Assembly: GCA_903911085.1 (NCBI GenBank) | Contig: CAIWCC010000186.1 | Location: 18,951-82,950 of the forward strand | Direction of reading: 5' to 3' | DNA from: an uncultured Bacteroidales bacterium | GTDB lineage: Bacteria > Bacteroidota > Bacteroidia > Bacteroidales > Paludibacteraceae | Length of the DNA stretch: 64,000 nucleotides | Shown here: one piece after another, positions 18,643 to 27,035 of the stretch | Layout of the letters: every line of letters begins with the position of its first letter | Numbering within the stretch: position 1 is the stretch's first letter | Notes under the pieces: generated by a model | What the model saw: only the letters and a program-made list of their open reading frames with translations | The model's database searches: none | What the model was told of the DNA's origin: nothing | Position numbers and translations under genes: made by a program

Positions 18643-21600
18643 ATGAAATTACAATTAAAATGTTTGTTTATCCTCGTTTTATTTTGCTGTTCATCTATCA
18701 TGTACAGTGCTAAACCAGTTCCTAATAACCTTTACAATAAGAGTGTTGTAAATGAAAAAGGGGAAAGAATTAATTATACAAGGTCTGAGCTTGAGAGTCA
18801 AAAAGTGGTAAGCAAAGCTCCACAAATCAAGCAATCTGCTCCAAGTAATATTTCTTCAATATCAAAAACTCCTTTCACTGGCAAAATTGACAACCTATGC
18901 TCTATTATGGGTACATCGATAGGTAGAAATTCGATGCATTCATTGGATATAGATAAAGATGGAAGTGTTGAATTGATTTGTACTGCTAGCAATCAAGGCT
19001 TTGGTGCTGGAAATTTTTGGTATATAATGAAATACGACTCGAATGATAAAGTTTGGAATAATACTTGGGCGAGTGTTCAGTACTCTGTAAGTATAAGTTG
19101 CCTTGAGATTGCAGATTACAACAATGATGGCATGAATGAAATTCTTTTGGGTTTATCAAATGGAACAATCGAAATATATAATGGTGTAACAAAAGAATTA
19201 ATTAAAAGTGCAAGTTGTGCAACAGAAGGAATTAACTCTATTGTTTATGCCGATGCCGATAATGATGCGGTGAATGATATTGTAATTTCTTGTTCATCGA
19301 AGACTTATATTTTAAATGCTTCAACTTTTGCTGTGAAATTCACTATCGACAAAGGGGCAAATTATGTTAGAGTTGGCGTGTTGGATAATACAAATAAAAA
19401 TGAAATTGTTCTTTCTACGGGATATGTTTACAAATTAATAGGAACAACTTTGACTACAGAATGGAATTACAACGCTTCCAATGAAGGGTATTTGGAGTTG
19501 TCGGATATTGATAACGACTCAAAAAAGGAGATTGTTTTTGCTCAGTCGTGGAACAGTATTATTGTGTATGATGTTGATAGCAAAACCACAAAATACACAA
19601 TTAAAACCGACTTGGACATAAATTCATTATGTTTAACTGACGTGAATAAAGATGGTGTTGACGAAATACTTTACGGTGATGGACAATGGGGAAGTGTTTT
19701 TTGCTACAACGCAGTGACACTACAAAAAATGTGGTCGGTCAGAAATCCAGAACATGGAGTTTGTGCCATAAATTATGCCGATGTGAACAATGACGGACAA
19801 AATGAATTAATTTGGACAGCAGGATGGACATCGACAGGTTCGGATTATTTGTATATTTATGATGTTCCAGGAAATAAATTATTGTGGAGAAGTGATGATA
19901 TTGTAGGTCCAATGTATGCTGTGGCTTCGGGTGATGTGGATGATGATGGAAAGCAAGAAATAGTTGCAGTATCGTACGAAAGCGAAAGTGGTTATCAGAG
20001 TGGTATTTTGTTTATTATAGATGCTGAAACAAATAAATTAAAATGGAAAAGTACCGGAAACTTCATAACGAATTGTTGGACCGGATTATACGACGTGTCT
20101 GTGAATGATATTGATAATGATGGAAAAAATGAAATTGTAATTGGTGCTGGATATTTATATACTGGTTCTATTATGATTATTGATGGTAAAAATCATATTA
20201 TCAAGTCAAATCACACATTCTCAACCGAAAATATAAGTGAGTTTTACTCCCTGACCATTGATGATGTTGATAAAGATGGGAAAAAGGAAATGTTGGCATT
20301 GAACGGTTCGAATCTGTATGTGATAAATCCTGTCGACTGGTCAATAAAATGGAATGCAACACTTTCATCATCATACACAAAACCAGTTCTCAGAAGTGTT
20401 GATATCAATGGAGATGGAAATAAAGAAATTGTGGTTTGCAAAGGCAACCTTCTGATTGTAAATAGCTCCGATCATAGCGTTTGGACTTCGACAGAATCAA
20501 ATTATAGTAATTTTGATATTTTTGATTATAATAATGATGGCGTACAAGATATCGTTGCTTCCACTTCTGCAGGACAAATAGTGGTGATTGATGGTAAAAC
20601 AAAAGCTAAAATTAGTGATTTTACACCCGAAACAACTTCAATAAGTGCCATTAGAGTTTTCAAAAGTAATAACTCAATTTTCTTCGTATACAGTTGTGAC
20701 GGAAAAATAAATCTTTATCAAAGCAATACTAATTGCAGTGTAAGCAAGTATTTGGGTAGTAATGTGGGAGATATCGAAAGCTTGAAGTTATTTAATAGTC
20801 AGACATCATCTACTGAAATATTAATTGGCACTTCAACTTCTGTTTTGAAAATGTATTGGAATGTTATTACCACATCCACAAATAGTCTAACAATTGCTGC
20901 CGACGAAAATAGCAAAGCCTCATTAGGTATTACTACATTGAAAAACTGGTCTGCTACATCTGATCAAAATTGGTTGTCAATCAATACCTCAACAGGTACT
21001 GGCAACTCAACATTAACTGTTACTGCCACTGCCAATCCAAAAGCTGAAAAGCGAACTGCCAACCTAATTATTACCGAAAATGGAAGTAATACACAGCTTG
21101 TTACAGTAACTCAAGATGGAGCAATACCAGTTTTGACGACATCAAAAACATCATTAACAATAGGTGCATTGTCAGATAGTTCAAATTCTTTGAGCATTAC
21201 CTCCAACCTAAACTGGTCTGCAAGTTGTGATCAAAGTTGGCTGAAATTAGGAGCTACAACCGGTTCAGGAAATGCAGTTTTGAATCTTACAGCAAGTTCA
21301 AACCCAACTATTGGAACGAGAACTGCCACAATCACACTTAAAGGAACTGGCATTTTAGCACAAACTATAACAGTAATTCAAGATGCAGGTGCAGCATTTT
21401 TGACAACATCAACAAATAGTTTGACTATTGCACAAGCACTTAATAGCTCAAGATCTATAAGTGTTTATTCCAACATAAACTTGACTGCAAGTAGTGACCA
21501 AACTTGGTTGAAAGTAAGTCCGACAAGTATTACAAATAATATTGCTACAATGTACACAATGACATTTACTGCTCAAGCTAATCCAACAACAAATACGAGA

Positions 21601-22452
21601 ACGGCAAATGTTACCATATCGGGAGTAGGCGTAACTTCACAAATTGTAACAATAACACAAGAAGGTCAAGTACCTGCAATGATTGTGAGTACCAATACAT
21701 TAAATATTGGGGCTTATGCTAACAGCATCCAAACTTTGACAATAGCATCAAATATCAACTGGACAGCAAGTAGTAATCAGGATTGGTTGTCGTTAAGCAG
21801 CTATTCGGGTACAAATAATGCAACTATAACGCTGACTGCTCAAAACAACCCTACAGTACTAAAACGAACTGCCACAGTTGTGATTTCGGGCAATTCTGTT
21901 CAATCACAAACAATTACTGTTACACAGGCTGAAGGTGCAGCTGTATTAGCTGTTTCAATCAATTTTATATCAATCAACGATCAAAATCCGCAAGTAACAT
22001 TTAATGTTGTTTCAAACACATCTTGGATAGTTTCGTCTAATCAACCTTGGTTGTTGGCAAATAATATAAGTGGAATTGAAAATTCAACAGTTAGTTTTTC
22101 TGCTGAAAAAAATACAACTAAAGCAGCAAGAGCAGCATCGTTAATTGTATCGGGCCCAGGTTTTACACCACAAGCCATAACTGTAATTCAAGATGTTACT
22201 AATGGAATTGGCCAACTTGAAGAAAATGCAATCAGTCTTTATCCAAACCCAGTAATTGATAACTTGATTGTAAACAACCTAAATAACGAATCAAAAATAT
22301 ATTTTTATAATTTGAATGGTATTTTAATGATTTATAAATTTGCTGAAACAGCAAATGAGAAAATTGATGTCAGCAGTTTACCAAAGGGTGTTTATACAAT
22401 TAAAATATCTGATAATACCGGAACTAAATTTTCAAAAATCATTAAGATATAA
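18643..22452 (+). CDS. Giant secreted FG-GAP / BACON-repeat protein with T9SS signal
   Basis: 1269 residues. Signal peptide (1-23), then a beta-propeller region of FG-GAP/VCBS repeats (about 80-730) marked by repeated calcium-loop motifs such as DIDKDGSVELI, DYNNDGMNEI and DVNNDGQNELI. Five BACON-like modules of about 85 residues follow (about 745-1180), each with a WSATSDQNWLSIN-type strand and a closing TVTQ or TVIQ. The last 75 residues are a T9SS sorting domain (ISLYPNPVIDNL to the end). BACON modules bind glycans or mucin-like surfaces in related bacteria; no catalytic domain is seen. Probably a cell-surface adhesin or glycan-binding protein. It sits alone inside the repeat-rich island. 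Confidence 0.85.
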   Translation: MKLQLKCLFILVLFCCSSIMYSAKPVPNNLYNKSVVNEKGERINYTRSELESQKVVSKAPQIKQSAPSNISSISKTPFTGKIDNLCSIMGTSIGRNSMHSLDIDKDGSVELICTASNQGFGAGNFWYIMKYDSNDKVWNNTWASVQYSVSISCLEIADYNNDGMNEILLGLSNGTIEIYNGVTKELIKSASCATEGINSIVYADADNDAVNDIVISCSSKTYILNASTFAVKFTIDKGANYVRVGVLDNTNKNEIVLSTGYVYKLIGTTLTTEWNYNASNEGYLELSDIDNDSKKEIVFAQSWNSIIVYDVDSKTTKYTIKTDLDINSLCLTDVNKDGVDEILYGDGQWGSVFCYNAVTLQKMWSVRNPEHGVCAINYADVNNDGQNELIWTAGWTSTGSDYLYIYDVPGNKLLWRSDDIVGPMYAVASGDVDDDGKQEIVAVSYESESGYQSGILFIIDAETNKLKWKSTGNFITNCWTGLYDVSVNDIDNDGKNEIVIGAGYLYTGSIMIIDGKNHIIKSNHTFSTENISEFYSLTIDDVDKDGKKEMLALNGSNLYVINPVDWSIKWNATLSSSYTKPVLRSVDINGDGNKEIVVCKGNLLIVNSSDHSVWTSTESNYSNFDIFDYNNDGVQDIVASTSAGQIVVIDGKTKAKISDFTPETTSISAIRVFKSNNSIFFVYSCDGKINLYQSNTNCSVSKYLGSNVGDIESLKLFNSQTSSTEILIGTSTSVLKMYWNVITTSTNSLTIAADENSKASLGITTLKNWSATSDQNWLSINTSTGTGNSTLTVTATANPKAEKRTANLIITENGSNTQLVTVTQDGAIPVLTTSKTSLTIGALSDSSNSLSITSNLNWSASCDQSWLKLGATTGSGNAVLNLTASSNPTIGTRTATITLKGTGILAQTITVIQDAGAAFLTTSTNSLTIAQALNSSRSISVYSNINLTASSDQTWLKVSPTSITNNIATMYTMTFTAQANPTTNTRTANVTISGVGVTSQIVTITQEGQVPAMIVSTNTLNIGAYANSIQTLTIASNINWTASSNQDWLSLSSYSGTNNATITLTAQNNPTVLKRTATVVISGNSVQSQTITVTQAEGAAVLAVSINFISINDQNPQVTFNVVSNTSWIVSSNQPWLLANNISGIENSTVSFSAEKNTTKAARAASLIVSGPGFTPQAITVIQDVTNGIGQLEENAISLYPNPVIDNLIVNNLNNESKIYFYNLNGILMIYKFAETANEKIDVSSLPKGVYTIKISDNTGTKFSKIIKI

Positions 22453-22462
22453 TTCAAAATCC

Positions 22463-22560
22463 CTTCTGTTCAGCCAATCAATTTTCACCTCGCTGGCGCG
22501 GATCTGTATGATCGGTACATTGCCTCGTGGATATATTGATTGGCTGAGTAAAGGTGGGTA
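22463..22560. repeat. Degenerate repeat B fragment
   Basis: Shares CGTGGATATATTGATT...GCTGAG...GGTGGG with repeat B. It forms its own hairpin: TCAGCCAATCAAT (22470-22482) pairs with ATTGATTGGCTGA (22535-22547). It starts about ten bases after the FG-GAP gene's stop. Confidence 0.7.
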
Positions 22561-22616
22561 ATGGTGGTTGGGAGCTGGTGGCAGTTCTCTTTGGTAATAA
22601 TCTTAAAATATTATTT

Positions 22617-23171
22617 ATGAAAGCAATTATATTTAAACTAATTACGAATTTAATTTTAACATCTATATTTCTTTCACTATTTAGTTGCTGCAAATCACTT
22701 ATTCCAGCTGATGACGAACTCACTTTGAAAAGGGAAAATTACGATGGTAAAGATATAAGAACTGATGGGTATTATTTCCGATTAAATTACACTAAAGAGG
22801 AGGGGCATTATGACACATACTTTTTTTATAAAAACGGAATAGTATTATATTCTGGCACTATACCTGAGAGTACGTTAAATAAATTTATTGATTATCTTCA
22901 AAATTTTGATAAAAGCAAAAACAATTATAAAAGTAGTTGGGGAGTTTTTTTAATAACTGACTCAATAATTAAATTTGAAAAATGGTATCCTTCCTCTGCT
23001 TTTGAACCAACTCCAACTTATATTAGAGAAGGGAAAATACTTAATGATACTACTTTTCAAATCACAAAAACCTATCGTGGTAATGGAAGTGAGCTAAAAG
23101 AAGTAGATGAAATCTATCATTTTAAAAAGTTCAGCCCCAAACCTGATAGTACTAATGTGTTTATTAAGTAG
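22617..23171 (+). CDS. Lipoprotein of unknown function
   Basis: 184 residues from the ATG at 22617, which opens a lipoprotein signal (ITNLILTSIFLSLFSCCKS); a longer reading would begin inside repeat B. No family recognised. The mature part is polar and aromatic (FRLNYTKEEGHYDTYFFYKN, then IPESTLNKFIDYLQNFDKSK) and ends without a sorting domain. Reads like an immunity- or host-interaction-type orphan lipoprotein, but nothing proves this. A repeat A fragment begins 50 bases after its stop. Confidence 0.6.
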   Translation: MKAIIFKLITNLILTSIFLSLFSCCKSLIPADDELTLKRENYDGKDIRTDGYYFRLNYTKEEGHYDTYFFYKNGIVLYSGTIPESTLNKFIDYLQNFDKSKNNYKSSWGVFLITDSIIKFEKWYPSSAFEPTPTYIREGKILNDTTFQITKTYRGNGSELKEVDEIYHFKKFSPKPDSTNVFIK

Positions 23172-23221
23172 TGTTTGGAAATCCTGTTCTCGTGCATTCT
23201 TATTATTTTCAGTAAAAGGTA

Positions 23222-23260
23222 TTTCCCCTGTTCGGCATACCGTCTTTCGCTATGTCGGGC
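23222..23260. repeat. Repeat A fragment (5' part)
   Basis: CCCTGTTCGGCATACCGTCT and TTCGCTATGTCGGG match the left arm of repeat A with the interval between its two GTTCGGC words removed. The same shortened junction GTTCGGCATACCGTCTTTCG occurs at 60674. The fragment stops abruptly at a coding remnant. Confidence 0.7.
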
Positions 23261-23368
23261 TGTTACAATTTAGCCAAAGATTATTACACTTTAGCCGAAG
23301 TCTATGATAATTTATCCGAAAGCAATTACATAAAAGTCGGACGTCAATTTACTTTTGACGCTGTCTAA
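23252..23368 (+). pseudogene. 3' remnant of an unidentified gene fused to repeat A
   Basis: An open frame begins inside the repeat (ATG 23252) and reads CYNLAKDYYTLAEVYDNLSE and then SNYIKVGRQFTFDAV before TAA. The protein-like composition and abrupt join to repeat A suggest the C-terminal end of a lost gene. I could not identify the family. Confidence 0.35.
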
Positions 23369-23395
23369 TACAATTTAGACCCTTACTGTTTTACT

Positions 23396-24082
23396 TTATT
23401 CTATTGGTACTGCTATTTCCATTGCTGTCTGTTGAATTCTGTGTGTCGCTTTTCCTGTCTTGTTGTACAAATATCCACCAAGTGAATTTCCATTTTTAAA
23501 TTTCAGTTTCTTCATTATTTCACCCGTGCTATAGAACTCAATCCAGACACCTTCTTTAAGCCCGTTAGAATTCAGCATATTTATGGTATCGTTCTTATAT
23601 AATTCAAATTTCAATGGTTTATTTGGACAGCCGCATAACGATACCTCATTGTATTGTATGACTGACGGAGCCTTTTTAAACCCAACTAAGGTGTAAATTC
23701 GTTTTTGATACGGATTCCAACCATCTATTGAAATACTACTACTTTCAAGCATATGAAGTATTTCTTTTTTCTTTGTTTTTGGATTGTAATATATTGAATC
23801 TCTGACCTTCTGGACTTTGTATGCATCATGGAAATTTAATATGTCATTGTGATAACTAAATGAGTCAGTCACTCCCTTTGTAAGATTCTTTATGTTTTGA
23901 ATATAAAACTGAACAACAAGCGTATCACCTATTATTTTGTTCAAATCATAACAATAACCAGTTTTATTAAAATCTCTAGAATGATCTACTTGTTTTGTTA
24001 CACTTAATATTCTGTATTTCTGAGAATTCATTGAATTCACAAAAGCCAAGTTAATCAAAAGAATTATGATTCCATTTTTCAT
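23396..24082 (-). CDS. Secreted protein with MORN-like repeat end
   Basis: 228 residues, the only clear minus-strand gene in the window. Signal peptide IIILLINLAFVNSMNSQ. The C-terminal third contains a MORN-2/YwqK-type unit (GLKEGVWIEFYSTGEIMKKL, then KFKNGNSLGGYLYN). The rest, including SVTKQVDHSRDFNKTGYCYD, is not recognised. Such repeats occur in many Bacteroidetes surface or polymorphic-antitoxin-like proteins, but no toxin is next to it. The motif GTTAGCAGCAAGCC lies about 60 bases upstream on its strand. Confidence 0.6.
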   Translation of the reverse strand: MKNGIIILLINLAFVNSMNSQKYRILSVTKQVDHSRDFNKTGYCYDLNKIIGDTLVVQFYIQNIKNLTKGVTDSFSYHNDILNFHDAYKVQKVRDSIYYNPKTKKKEILHMLESSSISIDGWNPYQKRIYTLVGFKKAPSVIQYNEVSLCGCPNKPLKFELYKNDTINMLNSNGLKEGVWIEFYSTGEIMKKLKFKNGNSLGGYLYNKTGKATHRIQQTAMEIAVPIE

Positions 24083-24181
24083 TTCTAACTTCTCATTTTC
24101 TCAACGTTGATAACTTCTGTAATTTTTTTTCTTTTTTCCTCGGCTTGCTGCTAACATGTATCTATGCGATCTCTAATTGGC

Positions 24182-24204
24182 TATGCGAACTCGTAGTTCG
24201 CATA
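24182..24204. repeat. Perfect 10-bp-arm hairpin
   Basis: TATGCGAACT, loop CGT, AGTTCGCATA. It lies upstream of the minus-strand gene, just outside the inverted GGCTTGCTGCTAAC motif. The rest of 24205-24448 shows no gene I can support. Confidence 0.7.
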
Positions 24205-24448
24205 TATCTACTGTAAGAACTACATTTATAATTGTTATTGTATTGATATATAGCTAAATGATTAAATTAATCGTTTTTGTTAAGTATTCGCACATCCAAC
24301 TTGTTAATAAGTTCATATATGGATGTTTGTTGTTTAATTAATTTGAATGTCAAAGATAAACAGTATTTTTTACATAATCACTATTTTACAAATATATTTT
24401 TAATTTATTTAAAGGACATTAAATTGGTCATTACTTATTCCCCGTTTT

Positions 24449-24496
24449 CGTGGATTTAATGTTGAGCTGAGCAAAGTTTAACACTGTTGGGTGGGA
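24449..24496. repeat. Repeat B fragment, right edge of the island
   Basis: GTGGATTTAATGTTGAGCTG followed by AGCAAAGTTTAACACTGTTG and GGTGGGA matches the middle of repeat B. No other B sequence surrounds it. It is the last island-type repeat before the hydrolase block. Confidence 0.7.
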
Positions 24497-24561
24497 GTAC
24501 TTGTACAATTAAAGTTTATATCCAAATGCTCTGAAGTTAATGATAATTTTTTCCTTCGGTT

Positions 24562-24577
24562 TCGTAAACGATTACAA
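24562..24577. promoter_or_regulatory. LacI-type operator upstream of GH16
   Basis: TCGTAAACGATTACAA, close to the palindromic core TTGTAAACGTTTACAA and identical to the site at 26874-26889. It lies just ahead of a possible -33 TTTG (24583-24586) with a weak -7 (TACTGTTTA at 24607). The centred CG and GTAA/TTAC halves are typical of LacI/GalR-family operators. Confidence 0.55.
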
Positions 24578-24741
24578 TGATTTTTGTCATTTATAATCGG
24601 CTAAAATACTGTTTATTGATTAGCAAAGTATTTTTTAACTCACAAAGTACTATTTTTATCCCAAATTTTATGATAGAAATTTGGATTAGTTTGATTGTTT
24701 AAAATCGGATAAAAAAGTACTCATTTAAAAAATACAGTGAA

Positions 24742-26739
24742 ATGGAAAAGAAGCAACTTATTTTAGTCATAGCTTGCATTTTAGGTGTTTGCCTTACAAG
24801 TTTATCAGCCCAAAACTCCCCTTATGTTCCAGCAGGTTATGTAAAAACCTTTGCCGATGAATTTGATGGTACAACGGTAAATACTAGCAATTGGACTTTC
24901 AGACTTGACTCGCGCTGGGATGGAATTAACCTGGAAAAAAATGTACGCTTGGGTGGTGGAAAATTGTATATCGATTTTTTATATGAGCCACGAGGTACTA
25001 CAACTTACTCTGGTGGTGGAATTATCACAAAACGCAATCTTGGATACGGTTATTACGAAGTTTCTTCTAAAACATTTGGTGCTACAGGTGGTTTACATAG
25101 CTCGTTTTGGACAATGGGAGTTAATGGGAACGGAATTGATGCACCAAGATATAATCAAGTGATTGAAATTGATGGTTATGAAGTAAATTCCCTCCCGCCT
25201 TGCACACCCTATTCTTGTGTTCATTATTATATTGGCAGTCATACTTCACTTGGGGGAGCTGGTAGTACGTTGGTAAATATGTCATCGCAGTATGTTACAA
25301 GTGCTTTTGAATATACTCCTACATACATCAAATATTATATCAATGGAACACTTACTCGCACATTAACAGGCCTTAAATACATTGCTGCTCAAAATTTTTG
25401 GTTGACAGCTTTGGGCGGGACTCACTTCGAAGCGGTGGACAACACTAAATTGCCTGGTTACTCGGAGTGGGAATATTTTAGGTATTATGCTAAAGAAATG
25501 AGCGGTTACAATTGGATATCAAATTATGATTTTGAGTACAACAAAGCACCAAATCAAGTGAATGTTCAGTATCCAGTTTCGTGGATAGAAATTGGAAATG
25601 CTGATGCTTCGCTTGTTGATACATTTGCCACGGCTTATACTAGTAAATGTAAGTTAATTCATTTTTCTACCACTGATTATACAGTTCAAACAATTCAAAA
25701 ACTGGATTATATCCCCAATGGAACATACACAATGAAGGCTTGGGTGCGCTCTTCTGGTGGACAGCGGGTGGCACAACTTTTTGCAACTCAATGTGGTGCA
25801 TCATCTTTTGCCGTGAATATCCCTCAATTGGATACTTGGACTCAAATAACACTAAGCAATATTAAGGTTGAAAATAATAGTTGTATTCTTGGTCTAAATT
25901 CGGTTGCGGCTGCTTATCAATGGTTAGAAATGGACAATGTGGAATTTATACAAACGGCTAAAGCTGGTCTTGACACTCCGGTGAGCAGCAATTTGATCAA
26001 AGACAGTTCGTTTGACCTTAACTTTTCGAACACATACAATCCTTCAACAATTGAATTGGGATGGAGCAGTATTACAAATTTTAATACTGGCGAATTTGTA
26101 TCGTCAAAAGTATCTGAAACCAATGGAAACAATTTTTATAGATGTACAACCAGTATTGCCAAAGATGACTTCAATCATGCATTGGCACAATTTACTTCAA
26201 AGGAAATTGCACCGGGAAAGTATAAACTCACTTTTCGGTCCAAAGCTGATGCCGGTGATTTTTATCTGAAACTGAGTACGAAAAATGCAGTTTCCACTTT
26301 TTTGCCCACCAATTTATCGGAAGCTTCTAATGGTATTACATTAATTGCAAACAAGTTATATATTGCACCTACAACGGAGTGGCAAAATTACTCCTGCGTT
26401 TTCGATTTGAATTTTTTAATTACTGATTATTTACGAGTCTTTTTTCAATTTCCAAATAAAGGAACTTACGACATTGACGATGTTCAACTTATTCCTATTG
26501 CCACTACTGCTATAAATGAAGTTGAGAGTAAATTTAATATTTTCGGTAGAAATGGTACTATCTGCATCTCTGGCGATGTTCACTGTGGAATGTTGGAAAT
26601 ATATTCGATAACTGGTGAATTGATTCGACAAATTAATGTTAATGACTGTAAGAATTATTCTTTTGCAAAAGGAGTTTATATAGTAAAATTAACGAATGAT
26701 AAATCTGTTTTGAAAGTTAGCAAAGTAATAATTCAATAA
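24742..26739 (+). CDS. GH16 beta-glucanase (laminarinase-like) with CBM-like modules and T9SS signal
   Basis: 665 residues. Signal peptide to about residue 23, GH16 domain about 30-255 starting VKTFADEFDGTTVNTSNW, with the family's active-site motif IEIDGYE: E142 nucleophile, D144, E147 acid/base. Two beta-sandwich modules follow (about 260-405 and 415-585), each beginning with the N-D/S-FD/E pattern of CBM4/9-like domains (ISNYDFEYN, IKDSSFDLN). The last 75 residues resemble a T9SS sorting domain. An endo-acting beta-1,3- or mixed-linkage glucanase, exported to the surface or medium. First gene of the long hydrolase block, with a LacI-type operator upstream. Confidence 0.88.
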   Translation: MEKKQLILVIACILGVCLTSLSAQNSPYVPAGYVKTFADEFDGTTVNTSNWTFRLDSRWDGINLEKNVRLGGGKLYIDFLYEPRGTTTYSGGGIITKRNLGYGYYEVSSKTFGATGGLHSSFWTMGVNGNGIDAPRYNQVIEIDGYEVNSLPPCTPYSCVHYYIGSHTSLGGAGSTLVNMSSQYVTSAFEYTPTYIKYYINGTLTRTLTGLKYIAAQNFWLTALGGTHFEAVDNTKLPGYSEWEYFRYYAKEMSGYNWISNYDFEYNKAPNQVNVQYPVSWIEIGNADASLVDTFATAYTSKCKLIHFSTTDYTVQTIQKLDYIPNGTYTMKAWVRSSGGQRVAQLFATQCGASSFAVNIPQLDTWTQITLSNIKVENNSCILGLNSVAAAYQWLEMDNVEFIQTAKAGLDTPVSSNLIKDSSFDLNFSNTYNPSTIELGWSSITNFNTGEFVSSKVSETNGNNFYRCTTSIAKDDFNHALAQFTSKEIAPGKYKLTFRSKADAGDFYLKLSTKNAVSTFLPTNLSEASNGITLIANKLYIAPTTEWQNYSCVFDLNFLITDYLRVFFQFPNKGTYDIDDVQLIPIATTAINEVESKFNIFGRNGTICISGDVHCGMLEIYSITGELIRQINVNDCKNYSFAKGVYIVKLTNDKSVLKVSKVIIQ

Positions 26740-26789
26740 TCTCACATAAAAGTTTATTTAATCTTTTATTCTCCAAAAAATGCTGATAA

Positions 26790-26818
26790 TTAAATAAATG
26801 TGCAACACATTTATTTAA
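26790..26818. terminator. Perfect 13-bp-arm hairpin between GH16 genes
   Basis: TTAAATAAATGTG, loop CAA, CACATTTATTTAA, 50 bases after the first GH16 stop. No long T-run follows, so it may be a weak terminator or an mRNA 3' stabiliser separating the two transcription units. Confidence 0.6.
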
Positions 26819-26873
26819 AATATTAGGTGAGATGCAAAAAAGGAAAACAAGATAATTTTTACGCGAAAAATTT

Positions 26874-26889
26874 TCGTAAACGATTACAA
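26874..26889. promoter_or_regulatory. LacI-type operator, distal
   Basis: TCGTAAACGATTACAA, identical to the site at 24562-24577. Centre lies 30 bases (about three helical turns) from the next palindrome, so both can be bound on the same DNA face. Confidence 0.6.
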
Positions 26890-26903
26890 CGAATTTATAT
26901 GTT

Positions 26904-26919
26904 TTGTAAACGTTTACAT
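26904..26919. promoter_or_regulatory. LacI-type operator, proximal, perfect core
   Basis: TTGTAAACGTTTACAT with the 14-base perfect palindrome TGTAAACGTTTACA at 26905-26918. Located 20 bases upstream of the -33 element, a position more usual for activation than for blocking RNA polymerase. Confidence 0.65.
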
Positions 26920-26939
26920 CGATTAATTCATCTGTTTAT

Positions 26940-26971
26940 TTTGTGTGCTAGCGGAATGTATTTTATATTTG
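26940..26971 (+). promoter_or_regulatory. Bacteroidetes-type promoter of the GH16/GH30 unit
   Basis: -33 TTTG at 26940-26943 and -7 TATATTTG at 26964-26971 (consensus TAnnTTTG) separated by 20 bases. Predicted start of transcription about 26978, leaving a leader of about 58 bases before the ATG at 27036. Confidence 0.65.
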
Positions 26972-27035
26972 TGGTGCTAATTGTATTCTTTAGAATAGCA
27001 ATAGCAAATTATTAACCACTAATACAAAAATACAG

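Noticed and set aside
22340..22561. Short plus-strand frame at the end of the FG-GAP gene
   Set aside because: Overlaps the T9SS sorting domain in another frame and runs into repeat B.
24277..24459. 60-codon plus-strand frame between the island and GH16
   Set aside because: AT-rich low-complexity frame without signal or homology that I can recognise.
26827..27015. 62-codon frame upstream of the second GH16
   Set aside because: It spans the operators and promoter and has no ribosome binding site or recognisable protein.
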